Shown: positions 6,755 to 14,787, counted from the stretch's first letter. The stretch: 30,062 nt of DNA from a virus (IMGVR_UViG_3300011432_000154:1-30062); one strand, 5' to 3'. The notes: generated by a model not told the origin, from the sequence alone. Numbers and translations: made by a program.

Positions 6755-9099
6755 AGGAAATAGATGATGCAACTAAGTCTTTATTAAAGCAAATTGTGGA
6801 CCACTTTGACGACGAAGACCGCGGGGTAAGAGACCGTCAAATCAGGACGTGGCGCCGAATGAAGCTGATGTGGGAGAATATTCAGCATGCCTACTACAGT
6901 GAGGTGGCACATGACTGGCGTATTCCGGACAGTGATAGGAATGATGAGTCGGATCAAGGATTCTACGACAAACCAGTCAACATCTATCGTGCTTACCTTG
7001 AGTCAATTATTGCTGCTCTGTCTGTTACTGTTCCTCCTATTACTTGTTATCCCGACGATGCGGATAATCCTCTAGATATCACGACAGCTAAGGCAGGGGA
7101 TAAGATTGCAGAACTCGTCTTTAAGCACAACAATGCGCCCCTGTTGTGGCTCCACGCATTATTTGTGTACTGCACAGAAGGAATGATTGCGTGTTACAGT
7201 TATCCGCACGAGGATGAGAAGTACGGCACGTATCAGACGAAGAAGTACGAGGAAGTGCCGGAAAATCATGAGTTGAGTATCTGTCCAATCTGTCAGCATG
7301 AGTTGGCAGACAAGACAATCACGGCAGTTCAGGAAGATAAGTTCGCACCGACTGATGAAGATGCACCGATTGACGCGGCGATAGATGAGGGTGCAGAAAT
7401 GTGCCCGAATTGTGCGGGTCAAATCGTTCCAGATAAGGTACAGCAGACAGTTACTGTGACTCGTCTAGTAGGTGTGACGAATCATCCGAAGTCGCGTATA
7501 TGCATGGAAGTATTCGGCGGATTGTTCGTCAAAGTTCCGGTGTGGGCGCGCTCGCAAAAAGAATGCAATTACCTGATTTACAGTTATGAAACGCATTTCG
7601 CCAACGTCCTTGAGCAGTATCCAGATCTACGAGATAAAATCGTCAAACAAGGATCATCGAACTACGACTTGTATGAACAGTGGGGACGAACGTCGCCTCA
7701 GTATCACGGTGAGCACCCAATAAACAACGTCACCGTAAGGAATTGTTGGCTTCGTCCTGCTGCTTATAACGTGCTAAATGCTGATGAAATGGAGGATCTG
7801 CGTAAGCAGTTTCCTGACGGTTGTAAAGTGGTGGTGGTCAATGATCAAGTTGCACATGCTTGTAACGAGAATCTTGATGACTTTTGGACTATTACTCATA
7901 ATCCCCTCTCAGATTATCTTCACTTCGATCCGATTGGTTTACTTCTCACTTCGGTACAGGATATCACTAACGATCTCATTTCGCTCGTTTTACAGACAGT
8001 GGAGCATGGAATTCCGCAGACGTTTGCAGATCCAAAGGTATTAAACTTCAATGCATACCGTAATTCGGAAGTTATCCCCGGTGGAATATATCCTGCTACT
8101 CCCAAGTCGGGCAAGCCGTTATCAGAAGGGTTCTATGAAGTTAAGACGGCAACTCTTTCACAAGAAGTTTTACCATTTGCCCAGAAGATTCAGGAAATCG
8201 GTCAAATGGTATCAGGAGCTTTACCGTCTCTTTTTGGTGGCCAGATGAGTGGTTCGCGTACCGCCTCAGAATACAGTATGAGTCGGTCGCAGGCATTACA
8301 GAGACTACAAACCACATGGAAAATGTTGACGATGTGGTGGAAAGATGTGTTCGGTAAGGTCATTCCGATGTATATTTCGGAAGTGAAGGATGATGAGAAG
8401 CAGGTAAAGAAGGACGAATTCGGCAACTTCGTTAATGTGTTTATTCGGCGCGCAGAATTGGAAGGTAAGATTGGAAACATTGAATTGGAAGCGAATGAAA
8501 ACCTTCCAATCACTTGGAATCAGCAGAAGGATGCTATCATGGAGTTGTTCCAGCTGAATAACGACATGGTTATGCAGACGTTGGGTTCACCTGAGAATCT
8601 GCCGTATCTCAAGCGCGCAATTGGACTGACGGACTATGTAATTCCAGGTGAAGATGATAGGCAGAAACAATACGAGGAAATTCAACTGCTAGTGAATAGT
8701 GAGCCGATTATGATGCCGCCTGATCCCATGATGGTTGAGCAGGCGATGATGATGGGTCAAGATCCATCCATGATTCCTCCGATTGAATTGCCAAGTATTC
8801 ATGCAGATATGGATGTGGATAATCACATACTTGAAGCCGATATTTGTCGTCGTTGGCTCGTAAGTGATGCAGGTAGATTGGCGAAACTAGAGAATCCAGC
8901 GGGATATAAGAATGTGTTGCTGCATATGAAGATGCATAAAGACATGGATATGCAAATGCAGATGATGATGCAACAACAGATGGCCCCTCCACCGCCGGCC
9001 GGAAAAGAAAAAGAGGGAACGGCCCAACAACCAACAGAAGGTCCGCCACCACAGAGTAGCGGAGGAGTAAATCCAAATGCACAGCCCACTATTCAATAG
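6751..9099 (+). CDS. Portal protein with an inserted zinc ribbon
   Basis: The protein has 782 residues, within the size range of podovirus portals. It would form the dodecameric ring through which the terminase packs DNA. Typical portal segments include the N-terminal 'KPVNIYRAYLESIIAALSV' and a helical core around residues 380-560 with 'GQMSGSRTASEYSMSRSQALQRL'. Residues 178-221 carry C-P-I-C and C-P-N-C, forming a zinc ribbon split by an acidic loop of about 36 residues. The C-terminal 130 residues are rich in Met, Gln and Pro. Assignment rests on length, sequence style and its position between the terminase and the scaffold and capsid genes. The ATG overlaps the endonuclease stop (ATGA), and the 3' end overlaps the scaffold gene by 23 bases. 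Confidence 0.88.
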   Translation: MKEIDDATKSLLKQIVDHFDDEDRGVRDRQIRTWRRMKLMWENIQHAYYSEVAHDWRIPDSDRNDESDQGFYDKPVNIYRAYLESIIAALSVTVPPITCYPDDADNPLDITTAKAGDKIAELVFKHNNAPLLWLHALFVYCTEGMIACYSYPHEDEKYGTYQTKKYEEVPENHELSICPICQHELADKTITAVQEDKFAPTDEDAPIDAAIDEGAEMCPNCAGQIVPDKVQQTVTVTRLVGVTNHPKSRICMEVFGGLFVKVPVWARSQKECNYLIYSYETHFANVLEQYPDLRDKIVKQGSSNYDLYEQWGRTSPQYHGEHPINNVTVRNCWLRPAAYNVLNADEMEDLRKQFPDGCKVVVVNDQVAHACNENLDDFWTITHNPLSDYLHFDPIGLLLTSVQDITNDLISLVLQTVEHGIPQTFADPKVLNFNAYRNSEVIPGGIYPATPKSGKPLSEGFYEVKTATLSQEVLPFAQKIQEIGQMVSGALPSLFGGQMSGSRTASEYSMSRSQALQRLQTTWKMLTMWWKDVFGKVIPMYISEVKDDEKQVKKDEFGNFVNVFIRRAELEGKIGNIELEANENLPITWNQQKDAIMELFQLNNDMVMQTLGSPENLPYLKRAIGLTDYVIPGEDDRQKQYEEIQLLVNSEPIMMPPDPMMVEQAMMMGQDPSMIPPIELPSIHADMDVDNHILEADICRRWLVSDAGRLAKLENPAGYKNVLLHMKMHKDMDMQMQMMMQQQMAPPPPAGKEKEGTAQQPTEGPPPQSSGGVNPNAQPTIQ
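9061..9067 (+). promoter_or_regulatory. Ribosome binding site fixing the scaffold start
   Basis: GGAGGAG lies nine bases before ATG 9077, inside the portal coding sequence. It supports the 23-base overlap of the scaffold with the portal, since the next in-frame Met comes only about 90 codons later. Confidence 0.75.
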
Positions 9100-10357
9100 A
9101 TTCTATGCACCTCCTGATACGGGTGGGGGCGATGAAAAAGAATCGGATACTTTCGAGCTGCTAAATGTCGAAGATGAGCCTGAAGTACTTGATATTGGCG
9201 GAGAAAAGAAATCAGATGAAGATCAGCCTGCGGAAACTGAGGAGGAAGATAAAGAACCAGAAGATGGGAAAGAGGAAGAAATAGATGAACTGAAGGAAAT
9301 TGAAGAAGAACTAGAGGGACCGAAAGAAGAAGATTTAGAATTGATGACGCCGGTAAGACGGCGTGAGATTCTATCGAAGTATCCTAAACTGTTCAAAGAT
9401 TTCCCCTACTTAGAGAAAGCATACTACAGGGAACAACAGTTCACGGAAGTATTTCCAACTATTCAGGATGCGCGCACGTCGGCAGAGAAGGCGCGTATTC
9501 TGGACAATTTAGACCAGCAGGTAATGAATGGAAATATTTCGTCGGTACTACAGGCTGCGAAAACTGAGAATCAAGAAGCATTTCTGAAGATTGCAGACAA
9601 TTATTTGCCTGCACTTAGGCAGGTAGACCAGCAGGCGTATTATCACGTATTAGGCAACGTCATAAAAGATACCATCGTAACGATGGTTCGTGAGGGGCGC
9701 GCATTAGGAGATCAGGGCGCACCATTACAGGCAGCGGCGAACATTCTGAATCAGTTCGTATTTGGTTCACAGAATTTTAGTCCGCCGACTACATTATCGC
9801 GGCAGACAGATCCGAGAGAGCAGAGCAGGGAACAGCAGTATCAGCAGCAGGAACAGCAGCGAGCTTATCAGGCATTTGAATCAGTAAGAGAGGAATTACA
9901 GACGAAGGCTGATAATGTGTTGACTGCTACGATTGACGGTAACATTGATCCGCGTGGTTCCATGACTGACTATGTGAAGCAACATGCAGTCAAGGAAGCA
10001 CACGAAAAGTTAGAAGATCTGTTATCGAAGGACAAACAGTTCCGCGGCTTGTTGGATAGGCTGTGGGAACGTGCGCACGAGAGAGGTTACGATAAAGACT
10101 CTCAAGATAAGATTAAGAGCGCGTATCTAAGCAAAGCGAAGACACTGTTGCCTACAGTGATAAAAAAGGCCAGAAATGACGCTTTGAAAGGCTTAGGTAG
10201 GCGCGTAGATTCGGATGATGTGAACGAAGAAGAAAGATCGGTTCGCAAGAACCCAATTACACCCGGCAGATCCACAGCCCCCTCTAGTGGAAAATATCGT
10301 AAGGCATCAGATATCCCGCGCGGGATGAGTACATTAGATGTCCTCATGAAGGACTAA
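9077..10357 (+). CDS. Scaffolding protein
   Basis: The protein has 426 residues. Residues 15-90 are extremely acidic (runs of Glu and Asp), followed by a long helical region rich in Gln, Glu, Lys and Arg (about 90-380) with coiled-coil character, and a basic C-terminal tail. Acidic, helical, Gln-rich proteins directly between portal and major capsid genes are typical scaffolds. These assemble the procapsid and then leave, and they often bind the coat through a basic C-terminal helix. No protease motif is visible, so this is not a protease-scaffold fusion as far as I can see. It is followed after ten bases by the capsid gene. The function is inferred from position and composition. Confidence 0.8.
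   Translation: MHSPLFNRFYAPPDTGGGDEKESDTFELLNVEDEPEVLDIGGEKKSDEDQPAETEEEDKEPEDGKEEEIDELKEIEEELEGPKEEDLELMTPVRRREILSKYPKLFKDFPYLEKAYYREQQFTEVFPTIQDARTSAEKARILDNLDQQVMNGNISSVLQAAKTENQEAFLKIADNYLPALRQVDQQAYYHVLGNVIKDTIVTMVREGRALGDQGAPLQAAANILNQFVFGSQNFSPPTTLSRQTDPREQSREQQYQQQEQQRAYQAFESVREELQTKADNVLTATIDGNIDPRGSMTDYVKQHAVKEAHEKLEDLLSKDKQFRGLLDRLWERAHERGYDKDSQDKIKSAYLSKAKTLLPTVIKKARNDALKGLGRRVDSDDVNEEERSVRKNPITPGRSTAPSSGKYRKASDIPRGMSTLDVLMKD
10313..10326. repeat. 14-base perfect palindrome near the end of the scaffold gene
   Basis: ATCCCGCGCGGGAT is its own reverse complement. As RNA it could form a 5-bp stem with a GCGC loop. It lies 42 bases before the capsid gene start, within codons for Ile-Pro-Arg-Gly-Met. 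A role is unproven. Confidence 0.45.
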
Positions 10358-10367
10358 GAGGGGTAAC

Positions 10368-11618
10368 ATGGCTGTTGTAGAATCTCAAGTCGCGGCACTT
10401 GAGTTGGAGAAAGTAATTCCAAAAGTCCGCGTACTGTTTGAGCGTGATGACAAGTTCTACGCGAACATCAAGAAGCGGGATGTGGAGAAAATCTCACACC
10501 GCCAAATGCGTGTTCCGTTGGAACTGAGGCCAGGTGGTTCATTCCAGTATTTCAACCCTGATGGTGGAGATCTGGGACGTGGTGGTGGGCCTACGTTCGA
10601 CAAGGCTGTACTCAATTGTGTCTTTTTGTCAGAGAACATTGAATACACCAAGTTGACACAGTGGGCAACTGATGATGCGCGCAAAGCCATCGTCAACTCG
10701 GTGCGTAGACTGACGGCAACTGCACTCGACGAAATGAGACGGCAGCTGGACAGTCAGATGATGCAGACGGGTGATGGTGTGGTTGGTGTAGTCACTACTG
10801 ATACGCCGGCTGGTGGGTCGAACGTAATCACTCTGACCACGGATGGTTTTGGTGCGCGTTTGGTCCGCTATGGGCAGACGGTTCAGGTGTGGGATGCTGC
10901 GTTGGCTATCAAACGTGGTGAAGGTGTCATCACGTTGTGGGATGTTGAGAACAAAGTCATCAATATCACTCCACAGATTGCTGCTGTGGCACCGACTGAC
11001 AAGTTGGTGACTGCTGGCTTGTCTGCTCCTGCATCTCTACCGGCTCTTTTTGGAGTTCCATACCATCATTCCAACGCAAGTGCTGGAACATGGCTCGGAT
11101 TCTCACGTAGTACTACACCTGAGATCCGCGCTAACCGTGTGAATGCGGGTAATGCTGCATTGACGCTTCCTTTGCCACGTCTTGCGGTGAACAAGATTGG
11201 CAACAGGGTGGGAATTGACAACAATTTCAATCCTGTGGCGTGGTTGCATCCGTGTCAGATGCAGGCATACGAGGAAATCGGTCAGTTGGTTTCCATCATT
11301 CAGAAAACAGCCAAGGAAGAAGGGCTGAATATGTATTTTGGGAACAACATGCAGCTGGCTGGTGCGGGAGTCAAACCCTCATTCAACTGGGATAAGACGC
11401 GCATCGACTTCGTTGTCGATGAAGTGTGGGGCCGTGGTGAAATTCTTCCCATTGGCTTCTATACAACTGATGGCCGTAAGATCTTCGAGATCCGCGGAGC
11501 ATCAGGTGGCGTAGCTGCCGCGGAAATCTTCTACATGGTGGTTGGAATGCAGACTTTTGTATCCAATCCCGCAGCGTGCAGCTACATTGATGCGTTGGCC
11601 GTTCCGGTTGGATACTAG
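10368..11618 (+). CDS. Major capsid protein (HK97-like)
   Basis: The protein has 416 residues, a usual size for an HK97-fold coat protein without a long cleaved delta domain. Features include an N-terminal helix 'LELEKVIPKVRVLFERDDKFYANIKKRD', a beta-rich middle, and a C-terminal region with 'AWLHPCQMQAYEEIGQ' and 'IDFVVDEVWGRGEILPIGFYTTD', the kind of P-domain and A-domain segments seen in this fold. It sits directly after the scaffold and before decoration-like genes, as the coat gene does in most phages. A strong SD (GAGGGG) precedes the ATG. I do not recognise a specific subfamily. The fold assignment rests on position, length and sequence style. Confidence 0.88.
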   Translation: MAVVESQVAALELEKVIPKVRVLFERDDKFYANIKKRDVEKISHRQMRVPLELRPGGSFQYFNPDGGDLGRGGGPTFDKAVLNCVFLSENIEYTKLTQWATDDARKAIVNSVRRLTATALDEMRRQLDSQMMQTGDGVVGVVTTDTPAGGSNVITLTTDGFGARLVRYGQTVQVWDAALAIKRGEGVITLWDVENKVINITPQIAAVAPTDKLVTAGLSAPASLPALFGVPYHHSNASAGTWLGFSRSTTPEIRANRVNAGNAALTLPLPRLAVNKIGNRVGIDNNFNPVAWLHPCQMQAYEEIGQLVSIIQKTAKEEGLNMYFGNNMQLAGAGVKPSFNWDKTRIDFVVDEVWGRGEILPIGFYTTDGRKIFEIRGASGGVAAAEIFYMVVGMQTFVSNPAACSYIDALAVPVGY

Positions 11619-11626
11619 GAGGAACT

Positions 11627-11920
11627 GTGGCACCTGAATCTGATTGGGGACGGTATTTGCCGTGGGGTGGTCCTACGTCAACTGTAGCATCTGCTGCTAC
11701 TGTTGCACCCGGACCTGGTTTGACAGTACTCACAGGTAACGTGGCAATTGCTACGATTACGCCGCCTGTGCCGGGTCCACATTGTATTGGACTCGTGTTT
11801 GCTGGAACTGCTGGTGTGTTGGCAACTGGTAACATCGGTGCAGCCAAAGCATCAGTAGTCGGTGAATGCATGTTGTTGGTGTTCAACACAATCACCAACA
11901 AGTACGTTGCGGTTGGTTAG
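11627..11920 (+). CDS. Head decoration-like protein, paralog 1
   Basis: The 97-residue protein starts at GTG 11627 with a strong SD AGGAGG just after the capsid stop. It is a small beta-rich domain with 'STVASAATVAP', 'LTGNVAIATITPP', a 'GLVFAGTAGVLATGNIG' segment and a final 'FNTITNKYVAVG' strand. The same order of elements occurs in many small phage proteins encoded beside the coat gene and thought to decorate the capsid; that role is inferred. The second paralog at 12013 shares STVASAA and the same strand pattern, so the pair arose by duplication. A nested hairpin occupies the gap between the two genes. Confidence 0.7.
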   Translation: MAPESDWGRYLPWGGPTSTVASAATVAPGPGLTVLTGNVAIATITPPVPGPHCIGLVFAGTAGVLATGNIGAAKASVVGECMLLVFNTITNKYVAVG

Positions 11921-11927
11921 TTCTACG

Positions 11928-11982
11928 GTGGATGCTAGTAGCCGGGAAACATGTCGCCCCGACATGGGGTACTAGCATCCAC
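11928..11982 (+). promoter_or_regulatory. Nested 13-bp plus 7-bp hairpin in the only real intergenic gap
   Basis: The outer arms GTGGATGCTAGTA (11928-11940) and TACTAGCATCCAC (11970-11982) are perfectly complementary. Inside them CATGTCG (11950-11956) pairs with CGACATG (11960-11966) around a CCC loop. The unpaired parts are nine bases on the left (GCCGGGAAA) and GGG on the right. CGGG at 11943-11946 could instead pair with CCCG at 11957-11960, giving an alternative fold. No U-run follows, so it is not a standard intrinsic terminator. It may be an RNase III processing site, an mRNA-stability element or a translational control structure for the next gene. Confidence 0.65.
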
Positions 11983-12000
11983 TTCGCGTCATCTCATGGT

Positions 12001-12010
12001 GGAGGAGGAG
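12001..12010 (+). promoter_or_regulatory. Strong ribosome binding site for decoration paralog 2
   Basis: GGAGGAGGAG ends two bases before ATG 12013, so the more distal GGAGG units give usable spacing. It fixes the start, although the frame is open for another 49 codons upstream through the hairpin. Confidence 0.75.
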
Positions 12011-12012
12011 AG

Positions 12013-12309
12013 ATGATTCCAGGTTTAACGTCGAAGATGTCGGAAAGTACTGTAGCATCAGCAGCACAGATTGATGCGAAAACTGACATTGTGTTGGTTA
12101 CTGGTACTACCGCAGTCAATACCATCAGACCTTACTTCGGTGGTGGTCAGTTCAGCGGTTTACTTGTGCTCATTCCAACCAATGCTGCTGGTGTAACACT
12201 TGGCACATCTGGTAATATTCTGGTCGGTGTAGCAGCTGCTCAGAATCGTGCTGTGTTTCTTGTGTACGTGAAGTCACTCGCTAAGTGGGTGATCAACTCC
12301 GGAGTGTAA
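12013..12309 (+). CDS. Head decoration-like protein, paralog 2
   Basis: The protein has 98 residues. The start at 12013 is chosen for its very strong SD and because similarity to paralog 1 begins a few residues later. The shared pattern is S-T-V-A-S-A-A, then 'VTGTTAVNTIRP', a 'LLVLIPTNAAGVTLGTSGNI' segment, and a closing 'VYVKSLAKWVINSG' strand. It is probably a beta-sandwich-type capsid decoration or stabilising protein; this is inferred from the paralogy and position. The open frame continues upstream into the hairpin region, but that extension has no good start signal. The next gene begins with GTG two bases after the stop. Confidence 0.72.
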   Translation: MIPGLTSKMSESTVASAAQIDAKTDIVLVTGTTAVNTIRPYFGGGQFSGLLVLIPTNAAGVTLGTSGNILVGVAAAQNRAVFLVYVKSLAKWVINSGV

Positions 12310-12310
12310 T

Positions 12311-12853
12311 GTGGAATCAATTGAGACTCTGAATCAGCGGCTCATAGATGAATTTGGTATTGACTCTACTTCGGGTCAACCCATGTTTAGAATATCGTGG
12401 GCCAATGATGAGACAGAGATGAGATTGATGGATCGGACGGACAATGGGGTAGATTTACTCTATCCTGTTGTCCGTGAAGTTAAGAAATATCCATATTTGA
12501 AGGATTTGTATGTGCTTGAACGGTTAGTGGCGATTCCTGAGGTAAATTTGAAGGAATTACCGGCAAGTAAGTTGAGTTATGAGCCGATTTGGGCGTATCG
12601 TGATGGTGACAATAATCCACTACCTCCAATTTGGCCTGCGACGAAGTTCATTGTAGACACATTACTCGCAGCACTTGGAAAAAAGAGTCTGCGAAAGTAC
12701 ATAGACTCAGAGAAAAACACTACACCTGAGGGACGAGATCAGCGAATTAGTGAACTACAAGAGGAATTATTTGGCGACGAAACTGAAACAGGGGATGCGA
12801 TGAGATATGGCGAAGCAATTGTCGTCCCGCAGTCTTACAAAAAGGAAAATTAG
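12311..12853 (+). CDS. Conserved head-region phage protein, function unknown
   Basis: The protein has 180 residues and starts at GTG 12311, with GGAG at 12301-12304 in the end of the previous gene. It contains 'MFRISWANDETEMR', 'VREVKKYPYLKDLYVLERLVAIP' and a C-terminal charged helix 'GRDQRISELQEELFGDE'. This style of protein is common between coat and tail-adaptor genes in podovirus-like phages, but no function is known to me. A head-completion or virion accessory role is inferred from position. There are no catalytic motifs, no cysteines and no membrane segments. Confidence 0.65.
   Translation: MESIETLNQRLIDEFGIDSTSGQPMFRISWANDETEMRLMDRTDNGVDLLYPVVREVKKYPYLKDLYVLERLVAIPEVNLKELPASKLSYEPIWAYRDGDNNPLPPIWPATKFIVDTLLAALGKKSLRKYIDSEKNTTPEGRDQRISELQEELFGDETETGDAMRYGEAIVVPQSYKKEN
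12842..12846 (+). promoter_or_regulatory. Ribosome binding site choosing ATG 12855
   Basis: AAGGA lies eight bases before ATG 12855 and favours this start over the in-frame ATG at 12807, which would overlap the previous gene by 47 bases. Confidence 0.6.
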
Positions 12854-12854
12854 T

Positions 12855-13067
12855 ATGCTTGTAGGAGACTTGACCACTTTCAAGAGCTACAGGAAGAAGA
12901 ATAATCTGTTGGCGCGTCAAATTGAGGAGAAATTCATCGTCAAGAACGTAGCTCCGAAGAAAACTGTAGTAGGTGAAGCGGGGGATTACCTGTTTATTAA
13001 TGATGAGGGTGATCCTGATGTGATGCCGAAAGAGGAATTTGAAGCTACATACGTAGAGGTGGAATAA
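12855..13067 (+). CDS. Small protein with a 'GDYLFINDEGD' beta motif
   Basis: From ATG 12855 the product has 70 residues. The N-terminal half is basic ('FKSYRKKNNLLARQIEEKF'). The C-terminal half has the pattern 'AGDYLFINDEGDPDVMPKEEFEATYVEVE', a short beta-hairpin module that I recognise from many small phage proteins and from PGDYGF-type domains, which are of unknown function. An alternative in-frame ATG at 12807 would add 16 basic residues. Its stop overlaps the next ATG (TAATG). The role is unknown; position places it among head-completion genes. Confidence 0.68.
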   Translation: MLVGDLTTFKSYRKKNNLLARQIEEKFIVKNVAPKKTVVGEAGDYLFINDEGDPDVMPKEEFEATYVEVE

Positions 13068-13765
13068 TGTCAGTACAAGTAGGTGAATTTCCTGGATTCG
13101 CGCCCACTAATAGGCGTACTATACGCGCGCCCATCAATCCAATGGACAAGTCTACAGTAGCATCGATCCTACCGAAGCGGATTGTGGAGAGAAAAGCTAC
13201 ATGTCAGCCCGGAACATTTGAATTGAATCCTGGGACATTTGAAAATCCCAGTGTATTGGTGGTAGGACCGTCAAGTTGGTGGAGGGAAGTAGATGAAAAT
13301 CAACCACTACTTGAAATACCAGTATCTTCGATACAGATTGCTGATTCAATTGTTCGTGACTATGCTAACGGGTTATTGGCATGTAACATGGCGGATCAAA
13401 TGCCAGGATTATTTTACATTCCTGGTGAATTCACGGTTGAAAAACTTAAGAAAGAGCACACCGCACTCCTATTGAGCGCGCAGGCGAAGCAAAAGAAGTG
13501 GTTTCTTGAATTGGTGCGTATTGCAGACATTCTGTGGTCGCGGAGTAACGGAAATCCTTTAAGTATCTCAGATGATGCGCGCTTAGCTTGTCGAGAACTC
13601 AACATTACGAATAAACCGTGGTTGGGTGATGCTCAACAGGCTGAACTAGTGCGGTGTATTGCGTGTGGATCATTGAGAAACGCGCATTTCCCCATCTGTC
13701 AGACATGCAAGGCAATTGCGGACCCAGAACTAGCTAAGAAACTCGGATTGACATTCGCTACATAG
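13067..13765 (+). CDS. Head-tail region protein with a C-terminal zinc ribbon
   Basis: The protein has 232 residues. The N-terminus is Pro/Arg-rich, with a small internal repeat P-G-T-F-E-L-N-P-G-T-F-E-N (48-60). Residues 85-155 are a mixed alpha/beta region with 'IVRDYANGLLACNMADQMPGLFYIPGEF' and the helix 'TALLLSAQAKQKKWFLELVRIADILW'. The C-terminus holds C197-x2-C200 and C211-x2-C214, a compact zinc ribbon ('CIACGSLRNAHFPICQTC'). I do not recognise the family. The zinc ribbon could mediate protein or nucleic acid contact. Coupling by TAATG and its position between capsid and tail-adaptor genes suggest a virion or assembly role. Confidence 0.68.
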   Translation: MSVQVGEFPGFAPTNRRTIRAPINPMDKSTVASILPKRIVERKATCQPGTFELNPGTFENPSVLVVGPSSWWREVDENQPLLEIPVSSIQIADSIVRDYANGLLACNMADQMPGLFYIPGEFTVEKLKKEHTALLLSAQAKQKKWFLELVRIADILWSRSNGNPLSISDDARLACRELNITNKPWLGDAQQAELVRCIACGSLRNAHFPICQTCKAIADPELAKKLGLTFAT

Positions 13766-13773
13766 GAGAGGTT

Positions 13774-13998
13774 ATGCCAAATCAAGTGACGGTGACAGCT
13801 AAGACGGGACCAGACAGAACGAATACGGCGCTAGTGGTACCGCTAGTGTTGGGAGTAGACTTTCAGCTGGACAGCAAGAGGCTGTTCATTCAGACTGAAA
13901 ATGCAGCCGGTGACAACATCAAGGAATACGATCTGACTGGTGTGACCACTGTGACCTGTACGATTACAACGGGTAATTGGGCATTTGTAATCTCGTAG
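13774..13998 (+). CDS. Small beta-rich phage protein, function unknown
   Basis: The protein has 74 residues, with SD AGGAGAGG before the ATG. It is rich in Thr and Val, with alternating strands ('NQVTVTAKTGP', 'KRLFIQTE', 'EYDLTGVTTVTCTITTGNWAFVIS'), and is likely a small beta-barrel or sandwich. Proteins of this kind often lie next to tail-adaptor genes in podovirus-like phages; I cannot assign a role. There is no signal peptide or membrane helix. Confidence 0.65.
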   Translation: MPNQVTVTAKTGPDRTNTALVVPLVLGVDFQLDSKRLFIQTENAAGDNIKEYDLTGVTTVTCTITTGNWAFVIS

Positions 13999-14007
13999 GA
14001 GTGAGCC

Positions 14008-14787
14008 ATGAGTACTTCAGCAGTATCGGCAGGTCAGATAATGGATCGTGTAGCGAATCTACTAAACGATCCTAATAAAACTGATTATACTTATGCTGTG
14101 CAGCTGCCGTATCTCAATATGGCGATTGAACAGTTTTCTGACTTGATGGCAGAGGCTAATGCACCTCTCACTAATTTAGTTTCATTTCATTTTTCACTTT
14201 CACCTATTGTGATTAAAGCAGGACTTAACTACATTGTTAATCCTGAATTTATAACTCCTCCAGGTGGTACTCCAGATGCAGATATTCCACGTTTACCACC
14301 TGAATTAATTGAAATTCAGGAAGTGATGGAGAGGCCATACACTGGTTGGGTGGTTGATCCTACTAAATTGCAGGCTGAAAGTGCTGATTTAGGAACGTAT
14401 CGCAGATTACCAAGGAAAGAATTCACAGAAGTACTTCCTAAAACTAATTCTCTCCAATATTGGGTGTGGGAAAATGGTACTATCAGAACTAATCCTGCAA
14501 CTATTGATATGGAAGTAATAATCAAATATGTCTATCAAGGAGTTGCCTATGCGGCAGGTCCAGATACTTTAATTGTTATGGTTGGTGCTAGAACCTATCT
14601 TGCTTATAAAACGGCAGCATTGTGCGCGATGTTCATTGGTGAAAATGAAACTCGTGCGGCTGTATTAGAAGTTCAAGCGGAGAAAGCTGTGGATACGGCT
14701 ATTGCAATTGGTAATAAGGGTCGTCAACAGATTGTAACCCGACATAGACCATTCCGTGCTGCATGGAAAATGCGGGGAGGTTTTTAA
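14008..14787 (+). CDS. Tail adaptor (tail tubular protein A-like)
   Basis: The protein has 259 residues. The N-terminal helices ('AGQIMDRVANLLNDPNKTDYTYAVQLPYLNMAIEQFSDLMAEAN') match the start of head-tail adaptor proteins such as T7 gp11 and P22 gp4-like adaptors. A beta-rich middle follows with 'PPELIEIQEVMERPYTGW' and 'EVIIKYVYQGVAY'. A C-terminal helix bundle ('GARTYLAYKTAALCAMFIGENETRAAVLEVQAEKAVDTAIAIGNKGRQ') is typical of the ring-forming adaptor core. It would join the portal to the tail nozzle encoded immediately downstream. An SD AGGAGTG precedes the ATG. The assignment is by sequence style and by pairing with the nozzle-like gene. Confidence 0.8.
   Translation: MSTSAVSAGQIMDRVANLLNDPNKTDYTYAVQLPYLNMAIEQFSDLMAEANAPLTNLVSFHFSLSPIVIKAGLNYIVNPEFITPPGGTPDADIPRLPPELIEIQEVMERPYTGWVVDPTKLQAESADLGTYRRLPRKEFTEVLPKTNSLQYWVWENGTIRTNPATIDMEVIIKYVYQGVAYAAGPDTLIVMVGARTYLAYKTAALCAMFIGENETRAAVLEVQAEKAVDTAIAIGNKGRQQIVTRHRPFRAAWKMRGGF

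Noticed and set aside
11383-11901. Antisense open frame across the end of the capsid gene and decoration paralog 1
   Set aside because: It spans two well-supported plus-strand genes with good ribosome binding sites, and its product has no recognisable features.
11866-12012. Upstream extension of decoration paralog 2 in the same frame
   Set aside because: It would begin inside paralog 1 and be translated through the hairpin, has no start signal, and shares nothing with paralog 1. The SD at 12001-12010 fits ATG 12013.
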